Assembly: GCA_030760725.1 (NCBI GenBank)
Contig: JASWHV010000003.1
Span: 60,345,264 to 60,409,263 of the forward strand
Direction: 5' to 3'
DNA: 64,000 nucleotides
Origin: Neostapfia colusana
Taxonomy: Eukaryota > Streptophyta > Magnoliopsida > Poales > Poaceae
A program made the position numbers and the translations under genes. The first letter of the stretch is position 1, and the number at the start of each line of letters is the position of its first letter. Below the pieces are notes generated by a model. The model saw nothing but the letters and a program-made list of their open reading frames with translations. It had not been told where the DNA came from and did no database searches. Below are positions 1-9,639 of this stretch, piece after piece.

Positions 1-3000
1 GCCACCTCCGCATCCTTGGTGCCGGTGATCACCAAGTCGTCGACGTAGACACCCACCAGTAGGGTGTTTCCTCCATTGCCTCGCCGGTAGATGGCTGCCG
101 CGTGCGGGCATTGCCCGAAGCCCATCCTCTTGAGCGTGGAATCCAACTTGGCATTCCACGCCCTTGGTGCCTGACGCAAGCCATAGAGGGCCTTGCGCAG
201 GCGCAACACCTTGCCCTCCTTGCCAGGGACCACAAACCCCGGCGGCTGGTGTACATAGACCTCCTCCTTCAAGTCGCCGTTGAGGAACGCCGACTTGACA
301 TCCATGTGCTGGACACGCCAGCCTTCTTGGGCAGCAAGTGCAAGAAGGAGTCGCACGGATTCCATCCGTGCCACGGGGGCAAAAGCATCGTCGAAGTCGA
401 TCCCCTCCTGCTGTACGAAGCCGCGTGCCACCAAGCGAGCCTTGTGCTTGACGATGGCACCGGCTTCATCCCTCTTCAACTTGAACACCCACTTAAGGGT
501 GATCGCACGGTGACCGCGAGGGAGATCAGCAAGCTCCCAAGTGCGGTTCGTCTCAACCGCGTCCATCTCCAACTGCATCGCAACACGCCATGTCGCGTGT
601 TTCTCGGCCTCCGCAAAAGACCGAGGCTCGCCGTCATCGCACGCAAGGTGCAACTGCGCCTCCAGATCTTGATCATCCAGATCGTGAGGGGCCAGTCTCG
701 GCACCGGCTGGTTGCCGAGAATGTTCTCCATCTTGCGATACCGCAACGGCTCGCCGTCGTAGCACCCGTCGAGGCGCTCCTCGTCGTGGAATAGCGGAGT
801 AACAAACTCCACTGGGTCGTGCTCGACACGAGCTGGGGACGGAGTGGACGTGCCCGGAGGAGTGGCCGTCGGTGCTGGAGTGCGTGGGGTCGCCGGCTGA
901 GGTGGAGGTGGACGGTCGGGGGTTGGGGTAGACACGCTCGGTGGAGAAGAGTTGCCTACTCCCCCAACTCCCTTGAAGTGGACGTAGTCGACGATGAAGT
1001 CGTCGTGCGTCGAGGTCGAACCGTCGTCCACCGCCTTGTCCCATGCCCATCCTCGCCCTTCGTTGAACACAACGTCGCACGTCGTGCGCACACGCTGTGT
1101 CTCTGGGTCGAGAATGCGGTAGGCCTTGGAGCCCTCCGCGTAGCCGATGAACACCCCCGGAGTGCTCCTGTCGTCGAGCTTGCTGATGTGGCCAAGCTCC
1201 TTGGCAAACGCGAGGCAGCCGAAGACCCGTAGATGAGAGACCGCCGGCTTGCGCCCATACCAAGCCTCGTACGGCGTCCTGCTGTTGAGAGCCTTGGTGG
1301 GCGAGCGGTTGAGGATGTAGACAGCCGTCACCACCGCCTCTCCCCAGAAGATAGCCGGCATGCCCCTCTGCTTGAGGAGGGCCCGAGCCATCCCCACAAC
1401 CGTCTGGTTGCGTCGCTCGACAACGCCGTTCTGCTGCGGGCTGTAGGGCGCGGAGTAGTGGCGCTGAACACCCTCATCCGCGCAATACGACGCGAATTCA
1501 GCCGCCGTGAATTCGCCGCCGTTGTCGGTGCGCAGCACACGCAGCTTGCGGCCGCACTCCGCCTCCGCAATGGCCTGCGCGCACCTGATGGCGTTCGCAG
1601 CCTCTCCCTTGCTGCCAAGGACCACGACCCACATGTAGCGGGAGAGGTCGTCGACGAGCAGCAGGAAGTAGCGTCGTCCTCCTGGTGTAGCTGGTGTCAC
1701 CGGGCCACACAAGTCCCCGTGAACGAGCTCGAGCCGTTCCTTAGCTCGAAAGCTCGACTGCTGGGGAAAAGGAAGCCGCCTCTGCTTCGTCAACACGCAG
1801 ACGTCGCAGAGCTGCTCCACGTGGTCAAGGCATGGCATGCCTCGCACCATCTCCTTGGCACTGAGCTGCTTTAGAGCCTCGAAGTGAAGATGCCCAAAGC
1901 GCTCGTGCCACTGCCATGCCTCGTCGTCCCGACGAGTGGCAAGGCAGACAGGCTGTGCTACCTGCACGTGAAGGACATAGAGTCGATTGGTGCCTCTAGT
2001 TACCTTGGCAAGAAGGCGACGATGGCGATCCCAAATCCTCATGACTCCGTCCTTAATCTCCACGCGCGAACCATTCTCATCCAGCTGTCCCAAGCTGATG
2101 ATGGAGTTTCTCAACGCGGGGATGTAGTAGACTCCGACGAGCATCCTGTGCTCACCAGACTCGGCGGTGAGGATGACGGAGCCGACACCCTTGATCTCCA
2201 CGCCGGAGGCGTCACCAAACTTGACAGAGCCTCGGACATTGGAGTCAAGCTCAACGAAGAACTCCCGTCGACCGGTCATGTGATGGGTGGCGCCGGTGTC
2301 GAGGCACCACCCGTCAGTCTTGTCGTTGCTGGAGCCGTCGCCGAGGAAAGCGTGTGCTTTTGGCTCATCAAGATGAAGGAGAGCCGCTGCGGTCGATGCC
2401 ACTAGAGGTGGTTTGATGCTTCCGTGTGCCAGAAGCAAAGCTGGCTCCTCCTCTACCTGTGCCACGTGGGCCTCCTTCTCCACTTGTGCCACGTGGGCCT
2501 GGCCACGTCGTGGCTGTCGACACTCCCTGGCCCAATGACCAAGCTTGCCACAATTGTGGCAGGTGTCGTCTCGTGTCGGCTTGTGGTTGCCGACGGTGCC
2601 GCCCTGGGCGCCTCCGCGGGCGCCACCCTCGGTACGTCCGCGTGCCCCGGCCTGGGTACCTCCGCGCCCCTTGCGCGACTTGCCGCGCTTGCGGCCGCCT
2701 GTCGAGGAAGAGGACTCCCCCTTCTTCCGGTCACCCTGGCCAGCCTCCCACTGCTCGCGAGTGAGGTGAAGCTTCCCGCCAATGGTGATAGGCCCCGAGA
2801 GAGGTTGTGGTTCGTCGTTGTCGACGACCTTGAGGCGACCTATCGCCTCTTCGATCGACATCGTGGAGAGGTCCAGCAGAGACTCGATCGAGCGAGCGAT
2901 CTGCTTGTACTTCTCGGGGATGCATCGAAGGAGCTTCTCGACAGCTCTCTCTTCGTTGTAGGTGTCGTCGCCGAACTGCACCAACTTCTGCAACAAAGTG

Positions 3001-3842
3001 TTGAGACGGAGAGCAAAGTCATCAACGTCCTCACCTGGCTTAAAGGCCAGGTTCTCCCACTCCTTGCGAAGCGCCTGCAGTGTGGACTTACGGGCGCGGT
3101 CGCTGCCGATGCGTGCTGCAGCGATGGCATCCCATGCCTCCTTAGCAGTCCGCTTCTTGGAAAGCGAGAACTGCATCTCGGGCGGGACTGCAGCAATGAG
3201 GGCATCCAACGCCCGTCGATCCTCGTAGTAGTCGACGTCGCCGTACTGAACTGCTTCCCACATGTGTCACACCTGGAGCCGTACCCTCATCACCGCGGCC
3301 CACTCGACGTAGTTGGTCTTGGTGAGGGTAGGCCACCCACCGCCGGGACCGACGTCCCTGACAATGGCCTGGACCCCGTGGTGTCCATGGTACCTGTTCG
3401 GGGAGGGAGAACCACGCCGTTTGTAATGGTCGCGTTCTCCGTCAACCCAGCCGCCGCCGTCGGGAGCGCCACCGGCGCGTCCGCGCCCGCCTGGGCTGCG
3501 GCTGTCGCGCCCATGGGGGCGCACGGCTGCTCGCTGCACCTCTCGTGCTCGCGCCGCCTCCCTCACCGGCCTGAGCTCATCGTTGACGCCGCCGTCGATA
3601 GAGCTGCTGGAGCTACTGCCGCGCAGAGCCTCCAGCTCCGCTGCCGCCGCACGCGCTACAGCCGCCGCCGCCGCTGCTTCCACTTCCGCCCTCGCTGCTG
3701 CCAGTTCCGCCGCCGCCAACCTTGCCGCCATTGCCGCCGTCGCCGCAGTCTCTGCCGCCGCTCGCTCGCGCTCCTCTGCCGCGGCGACCTCCGTCTGTCG
3801 CGCGCTCGAGGCGACCGAGCGTTGAGACTGTCCGTCGGACAT
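1..3842 (-). pseudogene. E1 Copia gag-pol polyprotein, one internal stop, C-terminus outside the window
   Basis: Translation starts at 3842 (MSDGQSQRS). The first ~75 residues are very rich in Ala, Glu and Arg and look like one long helix. The Copia gag core follows (LTKTNYVEWAAVM). A zinc knuckle CHNCGKLGHWARECR lies near 2520-2563. The protease motif LDTGATHHM is near 2280-2310. The integrase HHCC and D,D,E residues (VHGDLCGP, RTDNGGEF, NGVVERRN) span about 1400-1900. The RT motif VYVDDLVI is at 31-54. The only in-frame stop I find is TGA at 3267-3269, after RLQV. It fits CGA to TGA at a methylated CpG. Otherwise the frame stays open to the window edge, so the copy is young or weakly decayed. 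Confidence 0.85.
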
Positions 3843-4007
3843 GGCGCACTAGTGGGGAAGGACTGTTGTGTGTGGAAGACAAGCTGCTGCTTGTCTGTGC
3901 AGGAGAGGAATGAGCTGGAACAGCCGGTGTTCCTGCTGTCGGTTGCGGACAGAGAGAGGTGCGGGAAGGGGATGAGCAAGAGATGTTTAAGCTGCAGGAT
4001 AGAACGG

Positions 4008-4019
4008 CTCTGATACCAG
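4008..4019 (-). promoter_or_regulatory. E1 primer binding site (initiator Met tRNA type)
   Basis: The minus strand reads TGGTATCAGAGC directly inside the 5' LTR end at 4020. This is the usual plant LTR-retrotransposon site complementary to the 3' end of initiator Met tRNA, where reverse transcription is primed. Confidence 0.85.
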
Positions 4020-4401
4020 ATGTTAGTAGTTGAATTCTTACTCTCATTGGAAGAGAGGATGATACTAGGAGTTGGGGCAATTTTCTTGTCTATTTCTCAC
4101 ACAATGCCATGCCAACCCAAGGGGTTGAGGCTACATATTTATAGCTGCCATGGCAGCCAAGCATATGCCACAAAGATGCTAGTCTAAGATGCTTAGATGC
4201 TGTCCTAATATGCTGTCCATGGCTGACACTAAGATGCTGTCCTAGTGTCCTTAATATGCTGTCCTAGTGTCCTTAGATGCTGTCCTAATTGGGGCCACAA
4301 AGACCAAAGGACTAGAGTACAACAAAGACCAAGGACTAAAGTGCAACAAACTAAAGGACTAGGGTACAAGGGACTAGGGGACCAAAGACCAAAGGACTAC
4401 A
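4020..4401 (-). repeat. E1 5' LTR (~382 bp) with TATA box and U3 direct repeats
   Basis: On the minus strand the LTR begins TGTAG and ends CTAACA next to the primer site. The outer end (4401) is inferred from the TG...CA rule and from where E2 gag sequence resumes, so it may be off by a few bases. A TATAAATA box lies at 4136-4143 on the minus strand. U3 holds two sets of short direct repeats: GATGCTGTCCTA-type units at about 4190-4285 and CAAAGACCAAAGGACT-type units at about 4298-4400. These may be enhancer repeats. Confidence 0.75.
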
Positions 4402-4410
4402 AGACTTATT

Positions 4411-7400
4411 CCAGCACAGGCCGCAGGGATTCAGAACATCCGGACGCTTGTGCCGGTTATTCTCAGTTCCGAGTCCACCTCATATGCCCGGTGGCGTGAT
4501 ATGGTGCTCCTCACGCTGAGGCGCTACTGCCTCGATGACCACGTCCTCCAGGATGAGTCTTCAGTACAGGTGTCCTGGATCAGCATGGACAGCCTGGTAC
4601 TATCCTGGATCCTTCGCTCCCTGACAGAGGAGCTACATGACATCATCAGGCAGCGCGGTGGCGGTACTGCTCGACAGGCCTGGCTAGTACTTGAGCAACG
4701 GTTTCTAGGGAACCGTGCGACTCGAGCCCTCCACATAAGCACTCGGTTCCAGAACACCGTCCAGGGGGATCGTTCCATCTCCACCTATTGTCGGGAGATG
4801 AAGGGCATGGCGGATGCCCTACGTGACCTAGGTGAGCCGGTCACTGACAACGCTCTTGTCGTTCGGGTCCTTCAGGGCCTGAACGAGCGCTATTGTCACC
4901 TACGGACATGGCTACTTCGACTGGAGCCACTACCTACCTTCGAGAAGGTATGGTCTGATCTTGAACTTGAAGAGATCACTGCAGGAGGCTCTACTGGCTC
5001 TGGATCTGCCACAACTTTCTATGGCTCCGGGCAGTCCCCGCGTCCACCCTTACCAACAGCTGGTGGATCGCCGTCACGTCCACCTTCTACTCCTACCAGT
5101 ACAGGAGGTGGAAACCGTCGTCGCCGAGGAAAGAACGGCGGCCGTGGTGGCAGCAGTGCAGGCAACACCCCCACGACTTCGACTACTGGAAGTAGTGGTG
5201 GTACCGGCCAGGGAGGTGCACCCTGGCCCACACCCTACAACCCGTGGACTGGCCAGATCTACATGTGGCCTGGACCGTCCCCAGGTTCTCAGCCTCCACG
5301 ACCACCGCGTCCTCAGCCGGCGTTTGCGGTTACCCCCGGCTACAGTGGACCAGCCCACAGTGCTGGTAGGCCGACAGCTCAGGCCTATAGTGGGCCTGGC
5401 TACTCTTCAGGCGGGCAGTCAGCCCCGACCTACGGAGGCACTGACTACCCTGTTGGGAACTCGGAGCCATCGGCACCCCTTCAGGAGCCACCGTCGACGT
5501 GGGATCGACAGTCGCTTGCTTCCTCCTTCAGCACCATGCACCTTACACCACCTGGTGCCGACTGGGTAGTTGATTCCGGAGCATCATACCATACCACTCC
5601 TAATTCCGGTATACTCTCTTCCACCCATCCTCCCAATCCCTCTTTTCCTTCATCTATCGTTGTTGGAAATGGGTCCGTTCTTCCGGTCACCTCAGTAGGT
5701 GATTCCGGTCTTCCGGGTACTTTCCAACTTAAAAACATTCTTGTTGCTCCGGATATCATTCAGAACTTACTTTCTGTTCGCCGTTTTACCACTGACAACA
5801 ATGTTTCCATTGAATTTGATCCTTTTGGTTTGTCTGTGAAGGATCTTTCCACCCGGCGACCTCTTTTCCGATGTGATAGCTCGGGGCCCCTATACACACT
5901 TCGGCTTCCTACTTCCGCTGCATCACCGCCATTTGCTTTGACTACGACAGCTTCATCTACCATCTGGCATCGCCGGCTTGGCCACCCTGGTGCAGATGCT
6001 ATGTCGAAGCTGTCCAGTAGCTCAGTTATCTCGTGTTCTAGGGGTACACATGACTCTCTATGTCATGCCTGTCAACTTGGTCGCCATATTCGCCTCCGTT
6101 TTCCCACATCTGTGACTCATGTTGAGCACTCATTCGATCTTATACATTGTGATTTGTGGACTTCTCCCATCTCCAGTATATCGGGCTTTAATTACTATTT
6201 GGTGATAATTGATGATTTTTCTCACTTCTTCTGGACTTTTTCATTACGATTGAAGTCTGAAACTTTCGTCACTCTTTCTCACTTCTTCGTTTGGATTTCT
6301 ACTCAATTCGGGCGTACCATTCGAGCTGTCCAGTGCGATAATGGACGAGAGTTTGATAACTCTGCGTTTCGTAATTTTCTCTCCGCACATGGGGTACAAC
6401 TACGCATGTCTTGTCCGTATACCTCTCCTCAAAACGGCAAGGCAGAGCGCATGATTCGCACCACTAATGATGTCATACGCTCCCTGATGTTCCAGGCATC
6501 TATTCCAGCCCGATACTGGGTGGAGGCTCTTCATACCGCCACACTTCTGATCAATCGTCTTCCCACCAAAGCGATTCGTGCCTCCACCCCCTACTTTGCT
6601 CTATATGGCACCAATCCTCTTTATGTTCACCTTCGAGTTTTCGGATGCGCTTGCTACCCTAATCTTTCCGCCACCGCCCCACATAAGCTTGCGCCCCGCT
6701 CGACACGGTGTGTTTTTCTCGGGTATTCCCTTGATCATAAGGGTTACCGATGCTTAGATCTCACTACCCACCGTCTTTTGATCTCTCGGCACGTCGTCTT
6801 CGACGAGTCATCTTTTTCTTTTTCCACCACCTCTTCTGATTCCACCACAGAGCTGGACTCCCTTTTTCCTACTGACCCCGAGGCTGCCTCCCAGTTGCCT
6901 TGGCCTATTTCTTCTGCAGGATCGACACGAGCTACATCCCAGACGCCCTCGACACCGATTGCTGCACCTCGTGTGGCATCGATGTCTCAGGCGTCACTCG
7001 CTGCACCCCGTGTGGCATCGACGCCTCCGACGTCACCTGCTGCGCCACACGCGGCCTCGGCTTCCCCGACACCATCTACTGTACCCCAGGAGCCCTCGGC
7101 GTCTCCAGCTGTACCACGTACGGCACCAGCGGCACCACCAGCTACCTCCCCGACGTCACCTACAGCGAGTACGACGCCACCAGCCGCGCCACGCGCGACA
7201 CCAACGACGTCTTCTCGTTTTGCTGACCCCGCACTTGTCTACCAGCGACGAGCGCGGGGAGAGGCTCCTGCTCCGACGACGCCACGCGCGGCATCGAGAC
7301 CCACTCTCGTCTATCCACGACGAGAGAAGATGGTTGTACCCGACCGGCCGGTGTACAACCCCCCTCTACTTCACAGGGATCCTGGTCACGTCCACCCGAT

Positions 7401-9033
7401 GGTGACTCGACGTGCATCCGGGAGTCTTCGACCAGTGGAGCGGTTCGATAGTACCGCTTTCTCGTCGACGACGACTCCACCGACCGAGCCTTCTTCGATC
7501 TCGCCCATACCTACTTCCGTGCGTAGCGCCCTCGCCGACCCTAACTGGCGCCGCGCTATGGAGGAAGAGTATGAGGCCTTGCTTGCCAACCGGACCTGGG
7601 ACCTGGTTCCCCGTCCGGGCCGTGGCAATGTTGTCACAGGCAAGTGGATATTCACGCATAAGAAGAAGGCGGATGGCACCTTGGAGAGATACAAAGCTCG
7701 TTGGGTACTCCGGGGCTTCACTCAGCGCCCTGGAGTTGACTACGACGAGACTTTCAGCCTGGTGGTGAAGCCGGCGACAGTTCGTACCGTACTGTCGCTA
7801 GCTCTCTCACGTTCTTGGCCTGTCCACCAGTTGGACGTCAAGAACGCATTCCTCCACGGTACACTGACCGAGACGGTGTACTGCAGTCAGCCGGCAGGAT
7901 TTGTAGATTCAGCTCACCCAGACATGGTATGTAAGCTGAACAAATCCCTGTACGGACTGAAGCAGGCTCCGCGAGCCTGGTACAGCCGGTTCGCCTCTTT
8001 CTTGGTCTCACTGGGGTTTGTTGAAGCTAAGTCGGACACTTCGCTGTTTGTCTATCGATGGGGCAGTGACATAGCTTACCTCTTACTGTACGTCGATGAC
8101 ATTGTACTAACAGCATCCAGTCCGACTCTGCTTCAGCGAACCATTTCTGCCTTACAGCAGGAGTTCGCTATGAAGGACCTGGGCCGTCTCCACCACTTTC
8201 TGGGTATTACGGTCGAGGACCGACCAAGCGGCCTATTCCTTCACCAGCGACAGTACTGTTTGGATATCCTTCAGCGGGCAAGCATGGCTGATTGCAAGCC
8301 GTGCTCCATTCCAGTGGATACTCAGGCGAAGCTCTCCGCCACCGACGGGACACCCGTCTCTGACCCCACTTCTTACAGGAGTCTTGCAGGTGCTCTCCAG
8401 TACCTAACCTTCACCAGGCCGGATATCTCATATGCGGTTCAGCAGGTGTGCCTCCACATGCATGACCCGAGGGAACCGCATCTCACCGCTGTCAAGCGGA
8501 TTCTTCGGTACCTACGAGGCACCCTCGACTACGGCCTCCTTCTTCGACGTGACACGGCCTCCGAGCTGGTCGTGTACACAGACGCTGACTGGGCAGGCTG
8601 CCCGGACACACGACGCTCTACTTCTGGGTACGCCGTCTTATTGGGCGGCAACCTTGTCTCCTGGTCCTCGAAGCGACAGCCCTTAGTGTCGCGCTCGAGT
8701 GCAGAGGCGGAGTATCGCGCCGTGGCTAACGGCGTAGCTGAGGCCTCCTGGCTTTAGCAGCTACTTCAGGAGCTCCACACTCCCGTCATCAAAAGCACCC
8801 TCATCTACTGCGACAACGTCAGCGCCATGTACCTCTCCACCAACCCGGTCCAGCATCAGCGCACGAAGCATGTGGAGATTGACCTTCATTTTGTTTGTGA
8901 GCGGGTAGCACGGGACGAGGTTCGGGTACACCATGTCCCGAGGACGACGCAGTTCGCCGACATCTTCACGAAGGGCCTCCCGTCATCGTTGTTCTCCGAG
9001 TTTCGGTCCAGTCTCAACATTTGCAGCGACTAG
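4411..9033 (+). pseudogene. E2 Copia gag-pol polyprotein, N-terminus missing, one internal stop
   Basis: The frame is open before the GTG at 4450 (AAGIQNIRTLVPVIL), so the true start lay upstream and is lost. The gag domain spans about 4450-4990. It is followed by a Gly/Pro/Ser-rich stretch without a CCHC zinc knuckle. Protease DWVVDSGAS is near 5560. Integrase zinc finger residues lie at about 5964-6090 and the D,D,E motifs (HCDLWTS, QCDNGREF, NGKAER) at about 6147-6450. RT has YVDDIVL near 8090. RNase H has YTDADWAG near 8575. An in-frame TAG at 8755-8757 replaces the CAG that E3 has at the same place, cutting off the last ~90 residues. The frame then resumes to the natural stop at 9033. 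Confidence 0.88.
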
Positions 9034-9042
9034 ATGTTGTGA

Positions 9043-9053
9043 CTGCGGGGGGG
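9043..9053 (+). other. E2 polypurine tract
   Basis: A G-rich run (CTGCGGGGGGG) immediately precedes the 3' LTR start TGTTAGACAC. The same run stands in the same place in E3 (28331-28340). It is the expected primer for plus-strand DNA synthesis. Confidence 0.8.
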
Positions 9054-9221
9054 TGTTAGACACTGTAATTAGGGGTGTGGCACAGGGGTATATTAGTCAT
9101 TAGAGAGGGATTAGGGTTAGGGGTAGTTTAGTCTTTTCTCCCCTCCTAATCCCTCTATATAATCACACCTGTACCTCAGCTTTTCAATCATCTCAATACA
9201 ATCATCATTAGCCCTCTTTCA
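9054..9221 (+). repeat. E2 3' LTR (168 bp)
   Basis: It starts TGTTAG and ends TTTCA, 168 bp, the same length as both LTRs of E3, with which it aligns end to end. A TATATAA box is at 9156-9162. The 5' partner LTR is not in the window. Confidence 0.85.
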
Positions 9222-9639
9222 GTTAAGGCGTCGCTTCAGCGGTAAGGCGCCGCGGGAACGTAAGGCGTCCCGTCGCCTTAGATTCCGGCGTAAAGCAGCG
9301 GCGGCTGGGCGCAGAGGAGGCGGCGGGCACACGGGCGCAGTGCTGTGGTGGCGGCAGTGCACGGGCGAAGAGACGCGTGCAGTTGGAGTTTGAGTAGGGT
9401 TAGGGTAAATAAGGTTTTGGGCTGGTGGTAGTGGGCTGGATGGGCCACTGAAATAAGGCACATGCAGCCTTTTTTAGCCTGTCATTTAACTCTTGAATAA
9501 TTGCTACTACATTTGAGATTTTATTTCTAAAATTACTATATTTATATATTACTATATTAATAAGGCGTCGCCTCGCCTTACACATTATTGCTTAAAAGAT
9601 AAAAATGGGTTATGTTGCCTTATCGCCTTAATAACTATG
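9222..9639. mobile_element. hAT-like non-autonomous element 1 (left tip split off by E2)
   Basis: The right end CGCCTTAATAACTATG is the same terminal inverted repeat as in element 2 at 10751. The left end begins GTTAAGGCG and lacks the first seven bases (CATAGTT), cut exactly where the E2 LTR ends. Internal sequence has the same plan as element 2: a GC-rich GGCGGC-type block, then an AT-rich tail with AAGGCGTCGCC motifs. The right flank 9640-9647 may be the 8-bp target copy. It codes for nothing recognisable. Confidence 0.7.

Larger units (their letters stand above)
1..4401 (-). mobile_element. Copia LTR retrotransposon E1 (5' part, runs off the left edge)
   Basis: This is the 5' part of a Ty1/Copia element read on the minus strand. 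It has a 5' LTR (4020-4401), a Met-tRNA-type primer site (4008-4019) and a gag-pol frame open to base 1. Domain order is gag, zinc knuckle, protease, integrase, RT, which defines Copia. Its right end abuts the gag of plus-strand Copia E2 in mid-reading frame, so E1 probably inserted into E2. The 3' part, 3' LTR and second target-site copy lie outside the window, so the insertion cannot be proved by a duplication. Confidence 0.88.
4402..9221 (+). mobile_element. Copia LTR retrotransposon E2 (5' end lost behind E1)
   Basis: A plus-strand Copia element with most of gag-pol, a polypurine tract and a 168-bp 3' LTR. Its 5' LTR, leader and first gag codons are missing, apparently because E1 inserted into the start of gag. 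It is a close relative of E3: protein order, PPT and LTR length are the same. Its 3' LTR ends directly against the truncated left end of the hAT-like element at 9222, so E2 probably inserted into that element. The partner flank is off the window. Confidence 0.87.

Noticed and set aside
102..794. Plus-strand open frames over E1, for example 102-794 and 2424-4013
   Set aside because: They are antisense shadows of the GC-rich gag-pol frame. They have no recognisable domains.
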